Shown: positions 55,902-63,374 of the stretch, piece after piece | How the letters are laid out: every line of letters starts with the position of its first letter | Numbering within the stretch: the stretch's first letter is position 1 | DNA from: an uncultured SAR116 cluster alpha proteobacterium | GTDB lineage: Bacteria > Pseudomonadota > Alphaproteobacteria > Puniceispirillales > Marisalimonadaceae | NCBI GenBank assembly: GCA_902615025.1 | Contig: CACMNV010000002.1 | Span: forward strand, 106,868-170,867 | Direction of reading: 5' to 3' | DNA: 64,000 nt | Translations under genes and position numbers: made by a program | The notes under the pieces: model-generated | What the model was told of the DNA's origin: nothing | Databases searched by the model: none | What the model saw: the letters and a program-made list of their open reading frames with translations, nothing else

Positions 55902-56438
55902 TTGAAAATTAAATTTTCTAATTTTTTACCTTTGTTAATCGTAACTTTTTTCATGATAATTTTTGCAATTAACCTAGATGTAAAAAAAGAAGATAAAAAA
56001 ATAGATCAACTCAAATCACCATTAATAAATAAAAATATTCCAAAAAATCCTATTAGGCTTTTTCAAAAAAATGAAATTGTTGAACTTAAGAATGTTTACA
56101 ATGAACTTTATGCTATAAATTTTTTTGCTTCATGGTGTCTGCCATGTAAAATAGAAGCTCCAGCTATAAAATTGTTATCAGAAAAAATACCTGTTTTTGG
56201 AGTTGCATTTAAAGATGAAGAAAAAAATATTTTAGATTTCTTAAAAACTTTTGGCAATCCATATGATAATATTGGTATTGATAGAAATGGACTATTAGGA
56301 ATTGAATGGGGTGTTTACGGAATTCCAGAAACTTTTATAATTAATAAAAAAGGACAAATAATTTATAAATATACTGGGCCCTTAGAAATTGATGAATTAG
56401 AAAAAAATATCTACGATTTGATAAAAAATGAAAGATAA
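55902..56438 (+). CDS. ccmG: Thioredoxin-like CcmG/DsbE
   Basis: Periplasmic thiol reductase that keeps the apocytochrome haem-binding cysteines reduced. The protein has an N-terminal anchor helix (FLPLLIVTFFMIIFAI) and a thioredoxin domain with NFFASWCLPCKIEAPAI near residue 78. A cis-proline region YGIPETFIINKKGQI is near residue 145. The track starts at 55854 within ccmF; I choose TTG 55902, 1 bp after the ccmF stop (178 residues). ATG starts are absent nearby. Confidence 0.9.
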   Translation: MKIKFSNFLPLLIVTFFMIIFAINLDVKKEDKKIDQLKSPLINKNIPKNPIRLFQKNEIVELKNVYNELYAINFFASWCLPCKIEAPAIKLLSEKIPVFGVAFKDEEKNILDFLKTFGNPYDNIGIDRNGLLGIEWGVYGIPETFIINKKGQIIYKYTGPLEIDELEKNIYDLIKNER

Positions 56439-56832
56439 AAAAATTTTTAAATTATTGATTTTATTTTGTTTAATTTTTTCTACTAGTTTAATTTATCCCA
56501 AAATTTCTAAAGACAATGAACAAACTATAGAAAAAAGATTAAATGAAATTTCAAATAATGTAAGGTGTTTGGTTTGTAGAAATCAAAGTATTTATGATTC
56601 AAATTCTGATTTTGCAAATGACATAAAAAAAATAATCATGATACACCTCAACGATAATAAATCTGATGAATTTATTTATAAATTTTTAAAATCAAAATAT
56701 GGTGAATATATACTCTTCAAGCCACCCTTTCAGATAAATACCTTAATATTATGGATCCTTCCTTTTATTTTAATTATTTGTGGGCTAATATTTTTTACTT
56801 TTAAATTTTTAAAATTTAGAAAAAATGATTAA
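56428..56832 (+). CDS. ccmH: Cytochrome c-type biogenesis protein CcmH
   Basis: Thiol-redox partner of CcmG that binds apocytochrome c. The 134-residue protein has a signal/anchor, the motif VRCLVCRNQSIYDSNSDFA near residue 46 with the reactive cysteine pair (LRCxxCQNQ in the family), and a C-terminal membrane helix (LILWILPFILIICGLIFFTF). It overlaps ccmG by 11 bp and ccmI by 8 bp. Confidence 0.94.
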   Translation: MKDKKIFKLLILFCLIFSTSLIYPKISKDNEQTIEKRLNEISNNVRCLVCRNQSIYDSNSDFANDIKKIIMIHLNDNKSDEFIYKFLKSKYGEYILFKPPFQINTLILWILPFILIICGLIFFTFKFLKFRKND

Positions 56833-57499
56833 TTATCTTCTCATTTTAATTTTTTTAGGATTAATTTTTTTCATTATTTTACCAAAATTAATACAAGAAA
56901 ATGAAATTAAAAAATTTAAAAAAATAAATTTTCTTTCAATTTATTTATCCTTATTTGTATTTTTATATATTTCAGTTTCTATAACTTACTATTTTTTAGG
57001 CGCTCCAAATATTTCAAACTCTACGCTCTTAAAAATTAAAGAAAAAAAACAACTTGTTAAACAAGAACAATTGAAAAAGATTAAAAAAACTAAAAATGAC
57101 TTAAAGATAATAAATAAAATGTTACAAACTGATCCACAAAATTTAAATTTGTTATTAGCAAAAGCATCAATGGCAGCCATTATTCAAGACATTGAAACAG
57201 AAATAGAAACTTTAAAAAAAATTATTAAAATTAATCCTATAACAAACGTTAAATCTCTGTTAGCACAAGCATATTTAAGAAAAAATGATGGAATTGTTAA
57301 TGAATTTATAAAAAAATTAATTGATGAAGTTTTATTCGAAAAACCTAAAGATCCAGGAGCAAATTTTATTTTAGCTAAATATTTAAATCAAAATGGAAAC
57401 AAAAATAAATCTAGAAATTTACTTTTAAAAATACTTAAAAATCTTGATGATAAAGGCCCATGGCATCAAATCTATAAGGATGAATTAAATATCAAATAA
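56825..57499 (+). CDS. ccmI: CcmI/CycH-like assembly protein
   Basis: Apocytochrome c chaperone. The 224-residue protein has two N-terminal membrane helices (about 3-20 and 38-58) and a periplasmic helical domain with a TPR-like repeat (LLLAKASMAAIIQDIETEIETLKKIIKINP near residue 105, and FILAKYLNQNGNKNKSRNLLLKIL near 185). It is short for the family, so the extended C-terminal apocytochrome-binding domain is reduced or absent. Position after ccmH supports the call. Confidence 0.78.
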   Translation: MINYLLILIFLGLIFFIILPKLIQENEIKKFKKINFLSIYLSLFVFLYISVSITYYFLGAPNISNSTLLKIKEKKQLVKQEQLKKIKKTKNDLKIINKMLQTDPQNLNLLLAKASMAAIIQDIETEIETLKKIIKINPITNVKSLLAQAYLRKNDGIVNEFIKKLIDEVLFEKPKDPGANFILAKYLNQNGNKNKSRNLLLKILKNLDDKGPWHQIYKDELNIK

Positions 57500-57522
57500 C
57501 TTATTCTTGTTGATATTTTTTT
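57487..57522 (+). terminator. Terminator at the end of the ccm operon
   Basis: A perfect 9-bp inverted repeat, AAATATCAA and TTGATATTT, surrounds a 14-base loop and is followed by further T. It overlaps the last codons of ccmI and the 3' end of convergent yciB. The stem is AT-rich and the loop is long, so strength is uncertain. Confidence 0.45.
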
Positions 57523-58043
57523 ATTATTGGAATTGAAAATAATCCGAAAACTACTGATAAAACAGGTATACCAAAAGCTTTAAAAGACACCCAATCATCT
57601 GTACTTAAATTTCTCCATGCAATCTCATTTGCTATTGCCATTACAATAAACATTGCGATCCATAACCAAGTCAGTTTATTCCAACCTATCGTATCGAGTT
57701 TAATCGAAGACCTCATTACAACAGATAAAAAGTTTTTTCCTAAAAATTGTCCAAATAATAATATTAAAGCAATAATTAATGAAACTACGGTTGGTTTAAT
57801 TTTGATAAAAAAATCATTATCAAAAAATAATGTAAGACCACCAAACAAAACAACTGCTAAACAACCAAATGCTGCTAACATCGGAATATTTTTGAAAAAA
57901 TACCAAGATATAATTAATGCTATTATAGTGCTTATAACAAGAACAGCTGTTCCAGCGAAAATGCCATAAAAATAGTTAACGCCAAAAAATAAAATCAGTG
58001 GCCCCATTTCTAATAAGGATCTATATGACTCTTTTTTTTCCAT
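57501..58043 (-). CDS. yciB: Inner membrane protein YciB/IspZ (septation protein A family)
   Basis: A 180-residue protein with about five hydrophobic helices. The family pattern is clear in LLEMGPLILFFGVNYFYGIFAGTA at the N-terminus and in FVMAIANEIAWRNLSTDDWVSFKAFG near residue 135. The family affects cell-envelope synthesis and septation; the molecular role is unclear. It converges with ccmI, 1 bp apart, and lies 20 bp downstream of dusA. Confidence 0.92.
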   Translation of the reverse strand: MEKKESYRSLLEMGPLILFFGVNYFYGIFAGTAVLVISTIIALIISWYFFKNIPMLAAFGCLAVVLFGGLTLFFDNDFFIKIKPTVVSLIIALILLFGQFLGKNFLSVVMRSSIKLDTIGWNKLTWLWIAMFIVMAIANEIAWRNLSTDDWVSFKAFGIPVLSVVFGLFSIPIIKKYQQE

Positions 58044-58063
58044 TCATTTCTCCATTAATTTTA

Positions 58064-59044
58064 TTATGCAGCTTGTCTAAGAGAGATCATTTTTTCTATC
58101 TTATCCGTAGCAAACCTTAATTTGTCACCTTTTAATTTAAAAAAACTTTTATCTAAAATATTGTTTCTCCATTCACGAGAACAGTACATACTATTATATA
58201 GACCCAAAATGTGTCTTGTTATTAAATGATCATTATTATCAAACAAAAATTGATCTATATAATCAGCAACTTTAAATGCAACCGTTCGCCTAGATATATT
58301 TTCTCCATTCGAATCTCCATATATTAATTTATCAGCAAAACTTAAAATATAAGGATTTTTGTAAGCTTCTCTTCCTATCATAAAGCCATCTAAATTTAAA
58401 TCACGAGTATGTTTAATTCCAGCCTCTAAAGAAACAATTCCACCATTCAAGATAATAATTAAATCATTATTTTCTTTTTTTAATTTTTCAACTCTTTGAT
58501 AATCTAAAGGTGGTATTTCTCTATTTTGTTTTGGATTTAAGCCTCCTAATATAGCTTTCCTAGCATGTATTATAAATTTTTTTACCCCCGCAGTAGAAGT
58601 GATTGATACAAACCTATCAAGATCCAGAGATGACATGTCATCAATTCCAATTCTACACTTAATTGATACCTTTAGGTTTGAATTATTTTTTATTGATTTC
58701 ACACAATCTGATACTATTTGTGGACTTGCCATCAAACAGGCTCCAAAATTACCCGATTTCACTCTGTTTGAAGGACAACCAATATTTAAATTGATCTCAG
58801 TATATCCATATTTTTCTACAATCTTAGCAACTTTACCCAATTTTTTAGGATCATTCCCCCCAACTTGAATTACAGTTGAATTATCAAAGTAGTTTGAAGA
58901 CAATAGTTTGTGTTGAGGTCCATATAATATTGCGTCAACAGAAATCATTTCAGTGAATAGAATTGCTTTTTTAGTTAAAATTCTATGGAAATATCTACAA
59001 TGTTGATCAGTCCATTTCATCATTGGGGCAATAGAGAATGTCAT
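58064..59044 (-). CDS. dusA: tRNA-dihydrouridine synthase A
   Basis: FMN-dependent enzyme reducing uridines in the tRNA D-loop. The 326 residues begin with FSIAPMMKWTDQHCRYFHRIL. FTEMISVDAILYG is near residue 32, the catalytic cysteine is in NIGCPSNRVKSGNFGACLMA near residue 97, and IIHARKAILGGLNPKQNREIPPL is near 157. The last two blocks are specific for DusA rather than DusB or DusC. It lies 13 bp downstream of the enolase-superfamily gene. Confidence 0.95.
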   Translation of the reverse strand: MTFSIAPMMKWTDQHCRYFHRILTKKAILFTEMISVDAILYGPQHKLLSSNYFDNSTVIQVGGNDPKKLGKVAKIVEKYGYTEINLNIGCPSNRVKSGNFGACLMASPQIVSDCVKSIKNNSNLKVSIKCRIGIDDMSSLDLDRFVSITSTAGVKKFIIHARKAILGGLNPKQNREIPPLDYQRVEKLKKENNDLIIILNGGIVSLEAGIKHTRDLNLDGFMIGREAYKNPYILSFADKLIYGDSNGENISRRTVAFKVADYIDQFLFDNNDHLITRHILGLYNSMYCSREWRNNILDKSFFKLKGDKLRFATDKIEKMISLRQAA

Positions 59045-59057
59045 TTTTTTAAATAAC

Positions 59058-60197
59058 CTAATTTATTTTTTTACCAAATTTATTAACAGCATCTGAAGAT
59101 AACTTTAATCCCAGACCTGGTTCTTTATTCATATATAAAACACCATTTTCAATTTTTGGAGGATTTTCAAAAAGTTCAGCTTGAAGAGGATCTCTTTCTG
59201 GATCTGTAAAAGATTCAACTATTAAACCAGATGGACTAGCTGCCACAATATGAGCATGAATAAAACAATCATGGTGTGGTGCTATATCTACGTGATTTAA
59301 TTCACATAGGGCCGACAATTTTTTTCCTCCACTAAAGCCACCAAACATAGTACAGTCAAATTGTAAAATCTGAATTGCTTGTTCTTCCAAAATTGATCTA
59401 CATCCATAAATTGTTATTTCACTCTCACCACCTGATAGTGGGATATCTGTTTGTTGAGATAATAGTTTTAATTCACGTCTATCATCTGACCATCTGACAG
59501 GTTCTTCGAGCCATCTCGGATTTAATGATTTTAATTCCTTTGCACCTTGAATTGCTGTCTTTAGATCCCAAGCTCTATTAACATCAACCATCAGATCATT
59601 ATCTTCTCCAATGATTTCCCTAACAATCGCCATTCTTTCCATATCTTCTTTTAAAGATAAACCTCCTATTTTACCTTTGAAACCTTTATGCCCTTGTTCA
59701 ACTAGCATCTTTATTTCATCTCTTAACTCTATATTATCTTTTCCATCTCTGTAATATGCACAGGTTACGTAGCAAGGTACTTGATCTCTATATCCACCAA
59801 ACAATTTATAAAGAGGAAGATTTGAAAATTTTCCGATTATGTCCCAACATGCTATATCTATAGCAGCGGATATTCTTATTAAAGTTTCTTTACTCCATTT
59901 TTTTTCAAAAGATAATTTTCTTGCTGTCATACCAAAAATTTTATCGTAAATTTTCTCCGGTGAAGTTGCGTCCATTCCAATAATTTGTTCTAAAAACCCT
60001 GATTTTATTGTATTTATAATTGGATTTATATCAGCATAGACAGTGCATATACCAAAGCCTTCAATGCCTTCCTTTGTTTTGACTTTAACCAACAACTCAT
60101 TTGCTGTTGGAACGATAAAATGACTTACCCAATGCGGTCTTGATTCATCTGGCCCTGTTAAAACAAATGCTTCTATATTATCAATTATCTGTTTCAT
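59058..60197 (-). CDS. Enolase-superfamily enzyme (mandelate racemase/muconate lactonizing type)
   Basis: A 379-residue enzyme that should abstract a proton alpha to a carboxylate. The capping domain is residues ~1-130 (AIDIACWDIIGKFSNLPLYKLFGG near 113). The barrel has KGKIGG near residue 165 (KxK-like base) and metal ligands in MVDVNRAWD near 200, RWLEEPVRW near 225 and SGGESEI near 250. APHHDCF near residue 305 offers a second base. Likely an acid-sugar dehydratase or racemase; the substrate cannot be read. It is divergent from an oxalyl-CoA-synthetase-like gene. Confidence 0.87.
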   Translation of the reverse strand: MKQIIDNIEAFVLTGPDESRPHWVSHFIVPTANELLVKVKTKEGIEGFGICTVYADINPIINTIKSGFLEQIIGMDATSPEKIYDKIFGMTARKLSFEKKWSKETLIRISAAIDIACWDIIGKFSNLPLYKLFGGYRDQVPCYVTCAYYRDGKDNIELRDEIKMLVEQGHKGFKGKIGGLSLKEDMERMAIVREIIGEDNDLMVDVNRAWDLKTAIQGAKELKSLNPRWLEEPVRWSDDRRELKLLSQQTDIPLSGGESEITIYGCRSILEEQAIQILQFDCTMFGGFSGGKKLSALCELNHVDIAPHHDCFIHAHIVAASPSGLIVESFTDPERDPLQAELFENPPKIENGVLYMNKEPGLGLKLSSDAVNKFGKKIN

Positions 60198-60287
60198 AAA
60201 ATCACTTTCTAAATATAATAATTATTAAAAGTTTTTATTTGTAAAATGTATATAGACTTCGTCCATTTTAATTTGTAAGGAAGAATT

Positions 60288-61790
60288 ATGGAAAAAACAA
60301 TTAGAAATATAATTAATCAACAAAATGATGATCTAATTTTTCTTACATCTGAAAAAAATGAAAAACTCTCTTATGGAGAATTTAAAATTTTTAACGAAAA
60401 AATATCGCGTCAGTTAGCTGCTACAGATATAATAAATAGTGACAGGGCTGCAATTGTTTTGCCAAATGGACCTCTGATGGCAAGTTCTTTTTTGAGTATC
60501 TCAAGCTATATGTCTGTAGCACCTTTAAACCCTTCATATAAACAGGAAGAATTTGAATTTTATCTTGACGATCTCAAGCCTAAATTTCTCTTGGTTGAAC
60601 CAAATTCAAAAAGTTTAGCTATAATTGCCGCCAAAAATTTAAATATACCTGTTTTTGAAATGAAAATTTCTGTTAATCAACCCCTAGGAACGTTCGAATT
60701 ATTTAATAAAGAAACTAATTATAAAAATCCAAACGATTATGATGAGGCTTTGGTTCTACACACATCAGGAACCACCTCAAGACCTAAAATTGTTCCGTTA
60801 TCAAATTTAAATATTTTTACATCTGCAGTGAATATTTCAAAAAGTTTAAAATTAACAGCTGATGATCACTGTCTAAATATAATGCCCTTGTTTCATATAC
60901 ATGGATTAATTGCCGTCTTAAGTGCTTCGGCAAAAGTTGGTGCATCTGTTTGTGCAAGTAATGGTTTTAATGCTCTTAAATTTTTAGACTTAGCTGAAAC
61001 ACAAAATATTACTTGGTATTCCGGAGTACCCACAATGCATCAAGCAATTTTACTTAGGGCTCAAAAAAATTCAAATAAAGCAAAAAAACTTAATTTACGC
61101 TTTATTAGATCATCATCTGCATCACTACCACCTGCTATCTTTAAACAATTAAATGATATATTTCAAACACCTGTTATAGAAGCTTATGGCATGACTGAAG
61201 CAACTCATCAAATGACATCAAATCCACTGCCTCCTGCCATTCAAAAACCCGGCTTAGTTGGAATGCCAGCAGGTTTAGAAATTTGCATTATGAATGATAA
61301 AAATGAAAAATTACCCCAAGGTGAAATTGGTGAAATATGTATTAAAGGGAACAATGTTACTAATGGATATGAAAATAATCCTGAAGCTAACAAACAATCA
61401 TTTGTGAATGATTGGTTTAGGACTGGTGATGAAGGTTTTTTTGACGAAGATGGTTATCTCAAAATTTCTGGCAGATTGAAAGAGATAATCAACAAAGGTG
61501 GTGAAAAAATATCTCCTTTAGAAGTTGATAATATCTTAATGGATTTTCCACCAATTGATCAAGCGTTATGCTTTGGATATAAAGATAAAATGCTTGGAGA
61601 AGATATTGCTGTAGTAATAAAACTTAAAGAAAATAAAAGTTGTACGGAAGATGATATTAAATCCTATGCAAATGAAAAATTAGCCAAATTTAAAATTCCA
61701 AAAAAAATATTTATTGTTGAAGATATTCCAAAAGGTGCAACAGGAAAATTACAAAGAATTGGATTAGCAAAAAAATTTGGACTAGAATAA
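60288..61790 (+). CDS. Acyl-CoA synthetase, oxalyl-CoA synthetase-like
   Basis: Adenylate-forming ligase of 500 residues. ATP-binding motif LHTSGTTSRPKIVPLS is near residue 158. PLFHIHGLIAVLSA (about 203) and TWYSGVPTMHQAILLRA (about 244) closely follow the pattern of the plant/yeast Pcs60-AAE3 oxalate-CoA ligases. AYGMTEATHQMTSNPLPP (about 303) and the C-terminal GATGKLQR lysine are also present. The acid substrate is inferred as small, oxalate being the best guess. AAGGAAG precedes the ATG. The PanE-like gene starts 3 bp after its stop. Confidence 0.88.
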   Translation: MEKTIRNIINQQNDDLIFLTSEKNEKLSYGEFKIFNEKISRQLAATDIINSDRAAIVLPNGPLMASSFLSISSYMSVAPLNPSYKQEEFEFYLDDLKPKFLLVEPNSKSLAIIAAKNLNIPVFEMKISVNQPLGTFELFNKETNYKNPNDYDEALVLHTSGTTSRPKIVPLSNLNIFTSAVNISKSLKLTADDHCLNIMPLFHIHGLIAVLSASAKVGASVCASNGFNALKFLDLAETQNITWYSGVPTMHQAILLRAQKNSNKAKKLNLRFIRSSSASLPPAIFKQLNDIFQTPVIEAYGMTEATHQMTSNPLPPAIQKPGLVGMPAGLEICIMNDKNEKLPQGEIGEICIKGNNVTNGYENNPEANKQSFVNDWFRTGDEGFFDEDGYLKISGRLKEIINKGGEKISPLEVDNILMDFPPIDQALCFGYKDKMLGEDIAVVIKLKENKSCTEDDIKSYANEKLAKFKIPKKIFIVEDIPKGATGKLQRIGLAKKFGLE

Positions 61791-61793
61791 TTT

Positions 61794-62810
61794 ATGAAAA
61801 AAATATGTATATTTGGTGCTGGAGCTATCGGTGGTTATTTAGCTTGCTCATTAAAAAACACAAATAATAAAATTTCAATAGTTGCCAGAGGTCAACATAG
61901 AAAAATCATTGAAAAAAAGGGGTTAACTCTAATTAAAGATGAAATCAAAAGATCATTTCATTTTGATATATCTGAAAATGCGAGTGACTTAGGAAAACAA
62001 GATTATATTTTTATAGGTGTTAAAGCTCAATCTATACCACTAATATTAGATAATTTGTCTCCTATACTTGATGAAAATACAACTATTATATCCGCTGTCA
62101 ATGGACTTCCTTGGTGGTATTTTCACGAAGCAAAAACTCAAACTAAATTGGATAATACACATTTAGAAAGTGTAGACCCAAAAGGAAAAATTTGGAAAAC
62201 CTTGAATCCAAACAGTGCCATTGGTTGTGTAGTTTACCCAGCTTGTGAAATTTTAGAGCCTGGTATTATTAAACATACTGAAGGCGATAGATTTTCACTT
62301 GGCGAACCTAACGGAATGATTTCTGAAAGGTTAAAAGAAATATCAAGTATTTTAATTGATAGTGGATTAAAAGCACCACAAAAGAAAAACTTAAGAGATG
62401 AAATTTGGATTAAGTTATGGGGCAATTGTTCATTTAACATTTTAAGTGCATTGACAGGATCTACACTCGATGAGATTGGGGGAAATCCAGCAATATTAAA
62501 TTTAATAAAAAAAATGATGGAAGAATGTAAACTTGTTGGAGAAGAAATTGGGATAAAGTTTAGAGTTTCAATCGATGATAGAATTAAAGGTGCAACTTCA
62601 ATTCAAGGCCACAAACCTTCAACAGCACAAGATTTAGAGGCAGGAAAACCATTGGAAATTGACCCTATAATTGGCTCAATAATTGAAATTGGTAAGAAGT
62701 TAAATATAAATACTTACAATTTAGAACAAATGTATAATCTTCTTAAATTTAAAGGAGAATTATTAGGGATTTATGAAAAAAATGAAGAATTAGAAAAAAT
62801 ATTACATTAA
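61794..62810 (+). CDS. Ketopantoate reductase (PanE/ApbA)-family oxidoreductase
   Basis: NADPH-dependent 2-keto acid reductase family, 338 residues. The N-terminal Rossmann motif is KKICIFGAGAIGGYLACSL. The catalytic lysine and downstream block appear in LRDEIWIKLWGNCSFNILSALTGST near residue 200. The stretch NGLPWWYFHEA near residue 102 and an adjacent insert are typical of PanE relatives found in catabolic clusters rather than true pantothenate enzymes. Co-transcribed with the CoA ligase, it probably reduces or oxidises a product of that pathway. Confidence 0.85.
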   Translation: MKKICIFGAGAIGGYLACSLKNTNNKISIVARGQHRKIIEKKGLTLIKDEIKRSFHFDISENASDLGKQDYIFIGVKAQSIPLILDNLSPILDENTTIISAVNGLPWWYFHEAKTQTKLDNTHLESVDPKGKIWKTLNPNSAIGCVVYPACEILEPGIIKHTEGDRFSLGEPNGMISERLKEISSILIDSGLKAPQKKNLRDEIWIKLWGNCSFNILSALTGSTLDEIGGNPAILNLIKKMMEECKLVGEEIGIKFRVSIDDRIKGATSIQGHKPSTAQDLEAGKPLEIDPIIGSIIEIGKKLNINTYNLEQMYNLLKFKGELLGIYEKNEELEKILH

Positions 62811-63151
62811 ATCTTTTCAAAAAAATTTCTTCCTTGTTTATCCTCTATCTCGACTACCCAAGCATCAGTGTCAATTTTTATTTCTTTTTCAATTAATTTT
62901 TGAAGCTTTGGATATTCTAATTCTATTTCTTTATGTAACTTTATATATTCAATTATTGATTTATTTTTTTTTAGAGAATAGGAATAATTTCTTCTTATAA
63001 GTTGACCTTTGCCGTTCAACAAATCAATTTTTATTAGAATGATCCCTGAATCTGGATCACCCTTTTTTACTACAAAAACTGGAATTCCGTCCTGTTGTGC
63101 GATTTTAGTTACAGATTTAATTATTATCTCTGTTTTTAAACTATCTTCCAT
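62807..63151 (-). CDS. DUF1491 family protein
   Basis: A 114-residue cytoplasmic protein. It matches the DUF1491 pattern: an N-terminal KTEIIIKSVTKIAQQDGIPVFVVKKGDPDSGIILIKI and a C-terminal IDTDAWVVEIEDKQGRNFF, with a family-like DPDLWVVEVEDRxGR ending. DUF1491 proteins are almost restricted to alphaproteobacteria and have no assigned function. It converges with the PanE-like gene, overlapping 4 bp, and lies 5 bp downstream of a DUF1674 gene. Confidence 0.83.
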   Translation of the reverse strand: MEDSLKTEIIIKSVTKIAQQDGIPVFVVKKGDPDSGIILIKIDLLNGKGQLIRRNYSYSLKKNKSIIEYIKLHKEIELEYPKLQKLIEKEIKIDTDAWVVEIEDKQGRNFFEKI

Positions 63152-63156
63152 TCTGA

Positions 63157-63327
63157 TTAAAAATCACTGCATCTTCCATTCTTTTCCCAATCACCGTATC
63201 TAGTAGGCTCTTTACCTTTAGGCCCCCCAATTTCCTTATAAGAAGTAATTTTAATTTTTTCTGAGTTATTAATTTTTTTATTTTTATTTGAAAGTATTTT
63301 TTTTTCATTTTTTTTTTCTTGTTTCAT
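63157..63327 (-). CDS. DUF1674 small protein (SdhAF4-like)
   Basis: A 56-residue ORF missing from the ORF track. It has a lysine-rich N-terminus and the diagnostic tail [25 protein letters not shown], the core of the DUF1674 family. The family includes the mitochondrial succinate dehydrogenase assembly factor SDHAF4, which binds flavinylated SdhA. No sdh gene is in this window. The gene is read with DUF1491 and is divergent from rsmB. Confidence 0.9.
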   Translation of the reverse strand: MKQEKKNEKKILSNKNKKINNSEKIKITSYKEIGGPKGKEPTRYGDWEKNGRCSDF

Positions 63328-63361
63328 AAAAACCCTTTCGGTTTTATTTTAAATAGAGCTA

Positions 63362-63367
63362 TATAAT
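63362..63367 (+). promoter_or_regulatory. Consensus -10 box, leaderless start of rsmB
   Basis: A perfect TATAAT ends 7 bases before the rsmB ATG, so transcription would begin at or next to the start codon. There is no Shine-Dalgarno sequence. The -35 region is weak. Confidence 0.4.
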
Positions 63368-63374
63368 CATATAT

